Shown here: positions 16,230 to 25,665 of the stretch, piece by piece
Layout: the number at the start of each line of letters is the position of its first letter
Position numbering within the stretch: the first letter of the stretch is position 1
From: Akkermansiaceae bacterium
GTDB lineage: Bacteria > Verrucomicrobiota > Verrucomicrobiia > Verrucomicrobiales > Akkermansiaceae
Length of the DNA stretch: 27,737 nt
Assembly: GCA_020627645.1 (NCBI GenBank)
Contig: JAHDGN010000006.1
Location: forward strand, 1 to 27,737
Direction of reading: 5' to 3'
Notes under the pieces: generated by a model
What the model saw: only the letters and a program-made list of their open reading frames with translations
Told to the model about the DNA's origin: nothing
Databases searched by the model: none
Translations under genes and position numbers: made by a program

Positions 16230-16776
16230 TGGTCCCTCTCATCACTTCAGGTTGAAAATCCACAATCTTCTTAGGAGCACTTGCTGGCTCCGCCATCATC
16301 TTTTTACGTAACTGTTCCTTCCCTCTCGAAATCCTCGACATCACTGTTCCCATCGGGACATCCAAAACCTCCGCTATCTCTTTATAAGAATGCTGCTGAA
16401 GATAAAATAGCGTCAGCGGCGCCCGAAAAACCTCATCTAACTCCGACAATAAAGTCACCGCCCGCTGAGCATCCATCTTCCTTCCGCTCTCCTCCTCATC
16501 ACGAGGCAACTCGTGCTCCACATCACCAATCTCATGCTCCCGATACTTCTTCGAACGGCGGGCAATCGACAAATGCTCCCGATACAAAGTCGTAAACAAC
16601 CAAGTCTTCGCCTTCGACCGGTCAATCAGCTGATGCCCCTTTTTCGCCCAAATCACGAACGTCTGCTGAACCAAATCCGAAGCATGATCAGGATTCTTCG
16701 CCAGCGACAACGCAAAGCGATACAAAGCCTGATAATACTGGTTCACCAAATCCTCAAATTCATCCATCACAGTCAC
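16222..16776 (-). CDS. ECF RNA polymerase sigma factor
   Basis: A sigma-70 family ECF factor of about 184 residues. Region 2 is DLVNQYYQALYRFALSLAKNPDHASDLVQQTFVIW followed by KAKTWLFTTLYREHL. Region 4 contains FRAPLTLFYLQQHSYKEIAEVLDVPMGTVMSRISRGKEQLRKKM, a well-preserved helix-turn-helix for -35 recognition. Two ATG codons are possible, 16776 and 16767 (MDEFEDLV); the second agrees better with typical family starts. A negatively charged linker (EIGDVEHELPRDEEESGRK) joins the regions. It is transcribed away from tamB and overlaps the anti-sigma gene downstream. The 172 bases between it and tamB must hold its promoter, but I cannot point to a convincing ECF-type box. Confidence 0.93.
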   Translation of the reverse strand: MTVMDEFEDLVNQYYQALYRFALSLAKNPDHASDLVQQTFVIWAKKGHQLIDRSKAKTWLFTTLYREHLSIARRSKKYREHEIGDVEHELPRDEEESGRKMDAQRAVTLLSELDEVFRAPLTLFYLQQHSYKEIAEVLDVPMGTVMSRISRGKEQLRKKMMAEPASAPKKIVDFQPEVMRGTNG

Positions 16777-16866
16777 ACTATCTCGTCAGAGCCCCCACCT
16801 GCACCATTATTCCCACAAATTTCCCAGCTTTTTTTTATCATCAAGACATATTAGTATTCTTCCACC

Positions 16867-16935
16867 ATGAAATACCTCCCCACCAAAGACCAACAAACCA
16901 AACTCTCGCAAACCTCAATTTCTCCTAAAAACTGA
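16867..16935 (+). other. Short open frame in the sigma/tamB intergenic region (weak)
   Basis: ATG 16867 opens a 22-codon frame (MKYLPTKDQQTKLSQTSISP...) ending in TGA at 16933, 13 bases before tamB. ATTTCTC (16918-16924) and GAGAAAT (16934-16940) form a small inverted repeat across its end. There is no clear ribosome binding site. The rest of 16777-16948 is AT-rich and otherwise unremarkable. A leader peptide is possible, but chance is equally likely. Confidence 0.2.
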
Positions 16936-16948
16936 GAAATCAAATCAA

Positions 16949-19900
16949 ATGAGCTCTGATTCCGTCCAATCCGGAACAGACCACCACGAAATGCCGTCCG
17001 AAAAAGAACAACCGCAAAAACCACCTCGGCCCCGCCGAAAGTGGAAAATCCTGCGGCGACTCCTCTATCTGGCGTTATTCATTTCCGCTCTGATTTGGTT
17101 TAACCAAAAGGGAGCCTCCCTCGTCCTAGACCACGTCCTCCGCGATCAACTCACAAAGCAAAACCTCACCGGCAGCTACCACATTGCGGGCACCCTCACC
17201 CATGGATTCACCATCCGAGACCTCAAGCTCACCAGCCTCAACCAAATTCAATCAATCCAGTCAGACGAAATCAAAGTCTCCTGGACCCCATCATCACTCC
17301 TCAAAAAACAGCCCGAACTCATCTCAATCCAAAAACTTCACGTCACTTTCGATCCCAATGCCCCCTCGGATCCACCCCGAAAACCCGAGGCGGGCAATCG
17401 CTCTCCCCTCACTGAATCACTAGAAAAAATTCGAGCCTTCCTCAAACCAACCCGCATTCAACTCAACCACCTCCAACTAGAAATTCCAAATCAACGCACC
17501 TTCAAAATCGAATCACTCACTCACATAGAGCACACCGACACCTATCTCCTCCAAAACCTCCACACCACCGACCACCTTCAACGCCCACTCCAAAATCCAA
17601 ACACGACCATCACTTGGACTTCCGACCGCATCAGCCTCGATAAGATCTCTCTCAGGCCAGACCTAGCCATCACCAACCTTGTCTTCCTTCCCGAACAAAA
17701 CCTCACCGCCGACCTGCGCATCGATCAATCCAACTTCTCTTTCTTCACCAACTTCTCCAAAAATCATCGCCTTCAACTCCAATCACCCAATGTTCCTCTC
17801 CGCTCCATCACCCGCATTGTTCACCCCTCTCTCGACGCCAACGCAACCATCACAAAACTCCACATCGACACCCAAAAAGGTAGAGCACAGATCAATGCAA
17901 AAGACCTCCAATACCAGAACCACAAACTCTCAGCCGCCTCCATCATCTTATCCTCCAAAAATCTCCTCTCCCCCTGGGACAAACCCGCGAACATCACCGC
18001 CTCACTCGACAATCGACTCGATCTCCACGGAACCATCACCCCCAAAAAAGAACTCACCCACTCCACCGCCAATTTAGCCTTCAACCTCAAGGAACCAGGC
18101 CTTCCCGAAATCAATGGCCACGTTGACTACTTTTCCCACACCGCCCACGTCCTGGCCAAAACACTGAAAGGCATCCAGCTCAACGGCCAATACCATCTCA
18201 AAAACAACACCTACCAAGCGACCGCCACCTCGAACATCCCCGACGGCTCCAAACTTGACCCTCGACTCCGGGGCCCACTTTCAATCAGCCTAGCCGGATC
18301 CGGAAATCTCACCTCAAAAAAACACCGAGGGCGCCTCAACATGAAACGCCTCAAACTCAACCAAAAAGGACTCCCCGATGCCAACATCGCCGGTCAAATC
18401 GCCTGGGAATGGCCCGGACACATCACCGCTGACAACCTCACTCTCACCTCGCCCGAAGGCGAACTCAACACCACCCTCACCTGGGAAAACGATCTCCTAG
18501 AAGTCTACTCTCTCACCCTCACCGAAGAAAACGCCCCACTTCTGTCAGCGGCAGGCACCATCCCTCTCCCTCTCAAAACCAAATCAACCGAAGATCTCTT
18601 CAAAAACACCTCTCCCATCTCCTTCAACGTCGCATCTCTCCCACTCAATTTCAAAAAGCTCTCCGCCTTCTTTCCCCTCCCCGATCACCTCCGCGGCATC
18701 GTCGAAGCTGACATCAATCTCACCGGCTCCTTCGCTTCTCCCCAACTCGACGGCTACCTCACCCTCGACAACTTCCAAACAAACACCCAACCCGACCTCC
18801 CACCCGCAGACCTAGATCTCCGATTCAGCACTCGAAACAAACAACTCCTCATCACCGGCACCGCCGACGAACCCGGAGGTCCCCTCCTCCAGTTTGATGG
18901 AAATCTACCCTTCCTCCCCAAAGCCTGGATTAACCGCACCTCAAACGCCGCCAATACCCCCATTAGACTGAGAGCCAAATCCCCCAACCTCGGCCTTCGC
19001 CGCTTCCAACCATTCATTCCTCAAATCAAAAAAATCGACGGCTCCCTCCAACTCGATCTCAACCTCACCGGCACTCTGGCCAAACCGAAATACCTCGCCA
19101 ACGCCAAACTCAACATCAACTCCATGCGGCTCACTGGTTCACCGATCGAATCTTTCCGAAACACCACCATCAACCTCACCGCTTACGATCAAAAAATGAT
19201 CATCGACCCCTCACCAATCGGAGCCTCCGGAGGAAATGCTACCCTGACGGGTTCCATCGACCTCTCTCAACCCTCACCACTATTTGACATCAACCTCAAC
19301 GGGAAACACCTCCTCCTACATCGAAATAAAGATTACACCTTCCGTGGCCACCCCAACCTGAACCTTAGAGGAACTTGGGAAAACGCTACCATCACCGGGT
19401 CTCTTCAAATCGTCGAATCACTCTACTATCGTGATGTCGAAATCCTCCCCCTGGGTGTCCCTCGTACCACCGATATCCCCAAACCCAATCTCCCAAAATT
19501 CAAACCCCGAAAAAACACCGCCAACAGTGACTCGAACGATCCTGCAAATTCCTTCAACAACTGGAAACTCAATATCAACGTAGCCACCCTCGATCCCGTC
19601 CTCATTCGCGGCAACCTAATCCGCGGACAAGTCTCCGGCTCCGGCCGACTCTTTGGAACCATCGGAAAACCCAAAACTACCGGAACCTTCACCTCCAAAA
19701 ACCTCTCCGCTGACCTCCCCTTCAGCGACCTCAACGTCACCTCCGGAACAGTCACCCTCCGACCCGAAGCCATCGACAACCCCACCTTGAATATTCGAGG
19801 AACCTCCAAAGTAGGTGAACATGAAATCGAAGTCTACCTCTCCGGAAAAGCCCAAGACCCCAAACTCCTCCTCACCTCCAACCCTCCGCTCCCAGAAAAC

Positions 19901-20210
19901 GAAATCCTCCTCCTCCTCGCCACCGGATCCGCCTCCGAACAACTCGAAGAATCACAAGTCGCGTCGCAAAAAGCCCTTCAGCATCGAAGTCCTCCGTCGA
20001 CGCAATCGTGGCAAAACCAAATCCGTTGCCCAAAAAGCCCTCAAATACTCAGAACGTATCGAACTCTCACTCGGCGACATCAACCAATTCACCGGACGTC
20101 GCTATTCATCAGCCTCCCTCCAACTCAACGACAAATGGGACTTCACCACCCAGATCGACGAAGAAGGCGAGTCCCGAGCCCTCCTCATCTTCTCAATTCG
20201 CTTCCGTTAA
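16949..20210 (+). CDS. tamB: TamB-like translocation/assembly protein (frame interrupted at A5 tract)
   Basis: An AsmA/TamB-type envelope protein. After a basic N-terminus, one inner-membrane helix lies at about 37-51 (LLYLALFISALIWFN). About 900 residues of repetitive beta-strand sequence follow, expected to span the periplasm as a hydrophobic groove, then the C-terminal TamB domain (PLPENEILLLLATGSASEQLEES). After codon 1007 (CAA at 19967) the original frame turns into low-complexity Pro/Ser sequence running to 20812. The true C-terminus (FSIEVLRRRNRG, LSLGDINQFTGRRYSSASLQL, ESRALLIFSIRFR) continues in the +1 frame to the stop at 20208-20210. Removing one A from AAAAA (19968-19972) restores a protein of about 1,086 residues. 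The Omp85 gene begins 8 bases later, the usual TamB/TamA partnership. This is a real mutation, a programmed shift or a read error. Confidence 0.85.
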
Positions 20211-20217
20211 TCCCCCA

Positions 20218-22146
20218 ATGCTCCGCCTCATCTCCATCATCCTACTCACCCTCACCGCAACTCTCCCCGCGGCCAAACTCCGCATCCTCGGGCTTCGCTC
20301 ATTCTCCAAAAAAGACCTCACCGAATCCATCGCCGGAAGACTCGACTATATCAAAAAACGTCCCGCCACCACCTTTCGTGCCGACGATGCCGCCTTCCTC
20401 ATCGAAGACTACCTCCGAGACCACGGCCTCCCCGAAGCCGAAGTCACTTGGACCCTCAACCAACAAACCATCGTCCTCACCGTCAACGAAGGCCCCCCTC
20501 AATTCCTCGACATCCCGGCCATCGACGGCGCTCCAACAAACCTCCACAAGGAAATCATCGAACAATTTCAAGCCCCATTCCCCGAAACCGAAGGAAAACG
20601 AGCCTTCATCGCCACCGCCGTTCCCGAAGCCACCGAACGTGTCACCACCCTCCTCCACTCGAAAGGATACTGGCACGCCACCACTCACGCCACCCGCCTC
20701 CCCATCCAAGCCAATAAAAAAATCCCCTACCTTCTTCACATCGAAACAGGCAAACTCCTCACCCTCGCCTCCCCCGGACTTAACACTCCAGTTCCCCCAT
20801 CCGCCAAATTAATTGAAACTCTAGATCAAGCGGCCAACCAACCAGCCACCGCCGAACTCATCCTCGCCGTCCGAAACACCATCAAATCCTCCTACCAAAA
20901 ACTAGGATACCCCAACCTAAATCTCGACCTCATCCGTGACCTCTCTCCTGACCAACTTGCAATCACCTTTCAAGTCACCCCAGGACAACGATTCACCAAC
21001 CGCTCACTCAAAATCACCGGACTAAAAAAAACCAACCCCAAACGCATCCAAGGTCGATTCCAAAAAATGCTCCAACGCAATTTCGACCAAGATCAAATCA
21101 ACTCCCAAATCAAAAAGCTCCTCGCTACCGGAGCCTTCAATTCCATTCGTCTCAACGAACCCGACTTCAACCAACCACTCTTAGACCTCACCCTTCACTT
21201 CACCGAAGGTAAAGCTCGCGGACAATCCATCGCCCTCGGAGCAGACTCCGAACAAGGGGTTGTCATCGGAAGCCGCTACCACGACAACAACCTCTTCGGA
21301 CAACTCTACAACTTCACCGCCGGCCTCGAATACACCACCCGAGGCCTCCTAGGCGCCGTCACCCTCACCGACCCCTTTCTCTTCAACCGCGACCTTCGCC
21401 TCCACAATCGAGCCTACCTCATCACACGCGAGTTCGATTCGTATGACAAAATTGAATCCGGAATCTCATCCCAACTCTCTTGGCAATGGGGAAAACACTA
21501 TTTTGCCAACCTCGGTGCCCACTTCTCCTACACCTCAGTCGACAGCACCCTTCCACCCACCCTCATCGGCGACCCCAACTACTTCCTGACCCGCATCCAC
21601 TTTAACCAAAAATACGATCGTCGAAACGATCCCGTCCTCCCCTCAGACGGATGGTTCGCTCGATTCGACAACTCGATCGGATTCACCGGAGAGATCGCAT
21701 TCCTAGAAACCGATGCTCAACTCAGCTACTACCAAACCATCAACGAAAAATCATCCTACGCCCTCAACCTTCGAGGAGGACTCATCGTCCCCTCGAGCAA
21801 CAAGATGAAGCTCCCCATCGATACTCGTAAATTTCTCGGAGGAGCCAATTCTGTCCGATCCTTCCCCGACCGAGAAATGGGCCCTACCTTCAACGACCTT
21901 CCTCTCGGCGGAACCAACTGGTGGATCGCCAATGCCGAATACGTCCACACCATCTACGGCCCCGTTCGCGGCGTCGCCTTCCTTGATGCTGGAGCCCTTG
22001 ACGGAGAAACCGAAGTCGCTGCGGGTCTTGGCCTCCGCATTGATCTCCCCGTCGGCCCCGTCCGCCTAGAATACGGCCGATCCCTCACTCAAGACCAAAA
22101 CGAACCCAGCGGCGCCTTCCACTTCGCCATCGGAACCACCTTCTAA
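20218..22146 (+). CDS. tamA: Omp85/BamA-superfamily outer membrane protein (TamA-like)
   Basis: A 642-residue outer-membrane assembly protein. ATG 20218 is chosen because it gives a signal peptide (MLRLISIILLTLTATLPAA); a longer frame back to 20008 only reflects overlap with the shifted tamB end. POTRA-like domains cover about residues 22-270, with motifs such as KLRILGLRSFSKKDLTESI and FRADDAAFLIEDYLRDHGL, then TPGQRFTNRSLKITGL. The beta-barrel follows from about 330 and ends in the terminal Phe signature FHFAIGTTF. The conserved loop-6 motif appears as GGANSVRSFPDREMG, with Ser where VRGF/VRGY is typical. Its position directly after tamB supports a TAM-like pair. Ordinary BamA is usually longer with five POTRA domains, so TamA-like is preferred. 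Confidence 0.88.
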   Translation: MLRLISIILLTLTATLPAAKLRILGLRSFSKKDLTESIAGRLDYIKKRPATTFRADDAAFLIEDYLRDHGLPEAEVTWTLNQQTIVLTVNEGPPQFLDIPAIDGAPTNLHKEIIEQFQAPFPETEGKRAFIATAVPEATERVTTLLHSKGYWHATTHATRLPIQANKKIPYLLHIETGKLLTLASPGLNTPVPPSAKLIETLDQAANQPATAELILAVRNTIKSSYQKLGYPNLNLDLIRDLSPDQLAITFQVTPGQRFTNRSLKITGLKKTNPKRIQGRFQKMLQRNFDQDQINSQIKKLLATGAFNSIRLNEPDFNQPLLDLTLHFTEGKARGQSIALGADSEQGVVIGSRYHDNNLFGQLYNFTAGLEYTTRGLLGAVTLTDPFLFNRDLRLHNRAYLITREFDSYDKIESGISSQLSWQWGKHYFANLGAHFSYTSVDSTLPPTLIGDPNYFLTRIHFNQKYDRRNDPVLPSDGWFARFDNSIGFTGEIAFLETDAQLSYYQTINEKSSYALNLRGGLIVPSSNKMKLPIDTRKFLGGANSVRSFPDREMGPTFNDLPLGGTNWWIANAEYVHTIYGPVRGVAFLDAGALDGETEVAAGLGLRIDLPVGPVRLEYGRSLTQDQNEPSGAFHFAIGTTF

Positions 22147-22161
22147 CTTTCTCCGATTAAC

Positions 22162-22197
22162 AAAAAAAGGCGGGATGCTCCGTAGAGCAGGGTCCGC
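22162..22197 (-). terminator. Rho-independent terminator of the tracrRNA
   Basis: On the - strand, GCGG (22197-22194) pairs with CCGC (22173-22170), and inside it TGCTC (22189-22185) pairs with GAGCA (22180-22176) around a TACG loop, followed by C and seven T (22168-22162). It also forms the structured 3' end of the tracrRNA. Confidence 0.8.
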
Positions 22198-22247
22198 TAA
22201 ATCTGATTATTGCTACGAAAAGAACAACAAGCAGTGATCAATTACCA
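22162..22247 (-). ncRNA. tracrRNA of the type II-C CRISPR-Cas system
   Basis: Read on the - strand this 86-base stretch has all the parts of a tracrRNA. It starts with TGGTAATTGATCACTGC (22247-22231), which pairs perfectly over 17 bases with the repeat at 27701. It continues with TTGTTGTTCTTTTCGTAGC (22230-22212), which pairs with the other half of the repeat by Watson-Crick and G-U pairs, with one bulge and two U-U mismatches. It ends with a GCGG...CCGC stem enclosing TGCTC/GAGCA and a T7 run. The nested GCGG-stem layout recalls the Campylobacter jejuni tracrRNA 3' end. It is divergent from cas9 and converges on the Omp85 gene. Exact ends are inferred from promoter and terminator positions. 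Confidence 0.85.
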
Positions 22248-22252
22248 CTAGA

Positions 22253-22280
22253 AAAATACTCAAATTTGTTATTAAGTCAA
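22253..22280 (-). promoter_or_regulatory. Predicted tracrRNA promoter
   Basis: On the - strand, TTGACT (22280-22275; 5 of 6 to consensus -35) is separated by 16 bases from TATTTT (22258-22253; 4 of 6 to consensus -10). This predicts a start near 22247, exactly where the anti-repeat begins. The -35 lies only 4 bases from the cas9 start codon, so tracrRNA and cas9 transcription probably interfere with or balance each other. Confidence 0.65.
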
Positions 22281-22284
22281 GCTC

Positions 22285-25200
22285 ATGGAATACACACTCG
22301 GATTGGACATGGGAGTCTCATCACTTGGCTGGGCCGTCCTCAGTGAAAAAGACCACTTCATCGACTCAGGTGTCCGCATCTTCCCCGCAGGCATTGACAA
22401 ATTTGGGACCGGCAAAGACACCCACCTCAATCAAGAACGCCGCAAAGCCCGCACCGCACGACGCCGCATCAGTCGACGAGCCAAACGCAAACAACTGATC
22501 CGCCACATTCTCACTGACCTCGACTGGATTCCAGAAGACCCAAATGAACTCCAGGATTGGGAAAACCTCGACGTTTACCAGCTCCGTTCGCTTGCTCTCA
22601 CCCAGAAAATTTCCCTCCCTGAAATCGCCCGAATTATCCTCCATCTGAACCAAAGACGGGGCTTTCTCTCACTCCGAAAATCAGAAATCGACGCCGCCGA
22701 AGGTGACGACAAAAAGAAGCTCGAAGGAATGCTCGGAGAAATCAACGACCTACAGAACAAGATCGACCAAGCCAACCATCAAACCCTCGGAAATCACCTA
22801 TACCAAATCCAACTACAAGATGGCGGAACACATGGCAACCTTATCAGACTCAGAGCACGCCACATCCAGCGTGAAATGCTCCACCACGAATTTTCCCTCA
22901 TCTGGGAAGAACAATCAAAACACCACCCAGAATTAACAACCGAACTCCGCTACGGTTCCCTCGGCCCACAAAAAAACCCCACCGCCGTCACCAAGCCCAT
23001 CCCACGGGACAAATCACTTACCCTCCTCCAACAATTCGGTCTAGAGAACCTCACCTTCTTCCAAAGACGGGTTTACTGGCCCACTTCATCGATCGGTAAA
23101 TGTGAACTCGAAAAGGATGAACTCCGCGCCCCCCTTGCCGACCGCCGCTTTCAGGAATTCCGGATGCTCTCCGAATTGAACAATCTCCGCCTCATCGACA
23201 ACTCAGCCGCTGGAAAACCAGAGGAGCGCCCGCTTAATGACAACGAGCGAGAAGTCGCCATCAACTACCTCTCTGGGACCCAAAAGCCTACTTTGTCCGC
23301 ACTCAAAAAGAAAATTGCCAAGCTCCCTGATTCACCCGCCCTCTCTCAAATCTCATTCAACCTAGAGCAAGACAAACGCGAAAATATCGGCGGGCTCCCA
23401 ACCGAACTCAAACTCGCCAAAGCCATCGGGTCAGGCGAATGGCAACAACTCACCGAAGACCAAAAAAACCACATCGTCGAAATCCTCACTCTCCCCGAAC
23501 CCGGTACGACCAAGGTCATTCAGCGAACCGATGATGAAACGAAAGAACTCCTTCAACAAATCACAACCCTCACCGACGAGCAAATCGAAAAAATTCTCCG
23601 CCTCTCCCTGCCCGCTGGCTACTGCAATTTCTCCATCAAAGCCCTCAACAAACTCCTCCCTCACATTCGCAAAGGCTTCAACTACCTCGGAAAAGACGCA
23701 TCTAATTCCGCCCTCCACCTCGCCGGTTATCAACGCCGCGACGAAACATCATCTCAAACCCTCGAGAAACTTCCCCTTCTTTCCCAACTAAACGACCCCC
23801 GGTCAGATCTTCACGATTCACAATTTCCCCACGTCAACAATCCACTCGTTCTTCGATCCCTTCACGAGCTTCGAAAAGTCGTCAACGCTGTCATCTCGAA
23901 ACATGGACCACCCACCCGCATCCATCTCGAAATGGCCCGTGATCTAAAAATGTCTCCCAAACAAAGGGAAGAATACGCCAAGAAGAACAAAAAACATCAA
24001 AAAGCCCGCGAATTCGCCGCCACCGAATTGGAAAAAAACGGCATCGCTCCCACCCGCGACGCCATTCTTCTTCATCGTCTATGGCAGGAACAAAACGAAC
24101 TCTGCATCTACTCAGGGGAAATCATCAGTTTCCAGCAATTAGTACGTGGAGAAGTCGACATCGACCACATCTATCCCCGCAGATCCAATGATGATTCATA
24201 CATGAACAAGGTCGTCTGCTTCCGCAGAGAAAACAAAAGCAAAGATGACCGCCTCCCGAGTGAATGGCTTGGCGAAACATCAGAAAAATTCCAAGACCTC
24301 ATCCAGCGAGCCAACTCGCTCCCCTACCCAAAGCGCAAGCGCCTCCTCGCTGAAAAACTCCCCGATGACTTTGCCGCCCGCGACATCACCGACACCGCCT
24401 ACATGACGAAAGTCGCCCGCCACTACCTCACCTACCTGGTCGATAAAGATCACCAAGTCTTCTGCACCAAAGGCAAGCACACCGCCTTCCTTCGCAAACA
24501 ATGGGGACTCAATTCTCTCCTCCGAAACGACTTCCTCGACCTTAAAAACCGCGAGGACCACCGCCACCACGCCCTCGACGCCCTCGTCATCGCCGCTTGC
24601 TCACCCGCCCTCATCCATAAAATCTCGCGTGAACTCAAGTATTCAAACGACTGGCGGGAAAAAACAAACGACGAGGGGAAAAACGTCCGCATCTACCGGC
24701 TTAAACCGACCGCCGATCATCTCACCCCTCCTTGGCAACACTTTGCAACCGACGCCGAACGATCCCTCAACTCCATCTGGGTATCACACCGCGCAGACCG
24801 CAAAGTCTCTGGCAAACTACACGAAGAAACCAACTATGGCCTCACTGAGACACCGGGTATCTTAACCCGACGGAAAAATGTCTCTGTTCTGACTGACAAA
24901 GAGCTCCAAAAAATTCGCGACCCCCAAGTCCAAAAAACCATCATCCAATATCGCGAAAAAGAAAAATGCCTCTACCGGGAAAACATCGGTGGAAAGTCAT
25001 TCAAAGAGGAACTCGACCAACTTTATTCCAACACCGACCGACTCACCCAAAGCGAGATCGACGATGTAGATGACCTCGGACTCAAAAAATTCCTCACCGA
25101 CAAACTTAAAAAGAAAAACCCTCTCCATGATGCAGACCTAGGAAAAATAACCCTACCTTCAGGCATCCCCGTTAAGAAGGTTCGCCTCGCTATCCCCAAC

Positions 25201-25665
25201 CAAACCGCCATTCCGCTCCGTAAGAGACAACCAAAAGAACTCCTCATCCCCGGCAACACCCACCACCTCGCAATTTTCTCCCTAGGAAACGGGCAACATC
25301 ACTTTCGACCAGTCACCCTTATCGAAGCAACAAGAAGAAAAAAACAGAAACTTCCCATCGTCGATAAATCACCCCCAGCTGAACATCCCGAAGCAGAATT
25401 TGTAATGAGTCTTTACTACAACGACTCCATTCTTCTGCCAAACCCAGACAACCCAAAGCTCCTGCTCTTCAAGGGAGTCCATGCAACCCAACTGACCGCA
25501 AAATTCGTTCACCACCAAGACGCGCGAAAAAACAATGAAAAGAATCCTGAAACGGGGAAGGCAGTAAGTATTCAGGTCACCTCACAACCCAACACCTTCG
25601 AAAGAAATTTCCCAAATGCTCAGAAAGTAGAAGTCCTTCCCAATGGCGAAATCCGTCGGTGCTAG
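22285..25665 (+). CDS. cas9: Type II-C CRISPR effector nuclease Cas9
   Basis: An RNA-guided DNA nuclease of 1,126 residues. RuvC-I is YTLGLDMGVSSLGWAVL (D8). The arginine-rich bridge helix is ERRKARTARRRISRRAKRK (about 51-69). RuvC-II is RIHLEMARDL (E549). HNH contains VDIDHIYPRR (D627, H628) with N-containing segments SYMNKVV and ENKSKDDR after it. RuvC-III is EDHRHHALDALVIA (H762, D765). All catalytic residues are intact. A PAM-interacting end (about 880-1126) includes VMSLYYNDSILL, resembling Neisseria/Campylobacter-type Cas9. Size, and the presence of only cas1 and cas2 without csn2 or cas4, fit subtype II-C. There is no clear ribosome binding site before ATG 22285. The stop TAG lies in a CTAG shared with the converging vapC stop. 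Confidence 0.97.
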   Translation: MEYTLGLDMGVSSLGWAVLSEKDHFIDSGVRIFPAGIDKFGTGKDTHLNQERRKARTARRRISRRAKRKQLIRHILTDLDWIPEDPNELQDWENLDVYQLRSLALTQKISLPEIARIILHLNQRRGFLSLRKSEIDAAEGDDKKKLEGMLGEINDLQNKIDQANHQTLGNHLYQIQLQDGGTHGNLIRLRARHIQREMLHHEFSLIWEEQSKHHPELTTELRYGSLGPQKNPTAVTKPIPRDKSLTLLQQFGLENLTFFQRRVYWPTSSIGKCELEKDELRAPLADRRFQEFRMLSELNNLRLIDNSAAGKPEERPLNDNEREVAINYLSGTQKPTLSALKKKIAKLPDSPALSQISFNLEQDKRENIGGLPTELKLAKAIGSGEWQQLTEDQKNHIVEILTLPEPGTTKVIQRTDDETKELLQQITTLTDEQIEKILRLSLPAGYCNFSIKALNKLLPHIRKGFNYLGKDASNSALHLAGYQRRDETSSQTLEKLPLLSQLNDPRSDLHDSQFPHVNNPLVLRSLHELRKVVNAVISKHGPPTRIHLEMARDLKMSPKQREEYAKKNKKHQKAREFAATELEKNGIAPTRDAILLHRLWQEQNELCIYSGEIISFQQLVRGEVDIDHIYPRRSNDDSYMNKVVCFRRENKSKDDRLPSEWLGETSEKFQDLIQRANSLPYPKRKRLLAEKLPDDFAARDITDTAYMTKVARHYLTYLVDKDHQVFCTKGKHTAFLRKQWGLNSLLRNDFLDLKNREDHRHHALDALVIAACSPALIHKISRELKYSNDWREKTNDEGKNVRIYRLKPTADHLTPPWQHFATDAERSLNSIWVSHRADRKVSGKLHEETNYGLTETPGILTRRKNVSVLTDKELQKIRDPQVQKTIIQYREKEKCLYRENIGGKSFKEELDQLYSNTDRLTQSEIDDVDDLGLKKFLTDKLKKKNPLHDADLGKITLPSGIPVKKVRLAIPNQTAIPLRKRQPKELLIPGNTHHLAIFSLGNGQHHFRPVTLIEATRRKKQKLPIVDKSPPAEHPEAEFVMSLYYNDSILLPNPDNPKLLLFKGVHATQLTAKFVHHQDARKNNEKNPETGKAVSIQVTSQPNTFERNFPNAQKVEVLPNGEIRRC

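Noticed and set aside
16918..16940. ATTTCTC/GAGAAAT inverted repeat before tamB, considered as a terminator or operator
   Set aside because: Only 7-bp arms with AT-rich sequence and no T-run; likely chance.
19815..20210. Separate small gene over the tamB end
   Set aside because: Only its last part resembles protein, and that part is the TamB C-terminus; its first half is shadow sequence.
20299..20739. - strand Gly/Val/Glu-rich frame inside the Omp85 gene
   Set aside because: Composition is typical of the reverse complement of C-rich codons; no start signal or domain.
19973..20812. C-terminal extension of the tamB frame past the A5 tract
   Set aside because: Pro/Ser-rich with no domain, and it overlaps the real Omp85 gene; the proper TamB end lies in the +1 frame.
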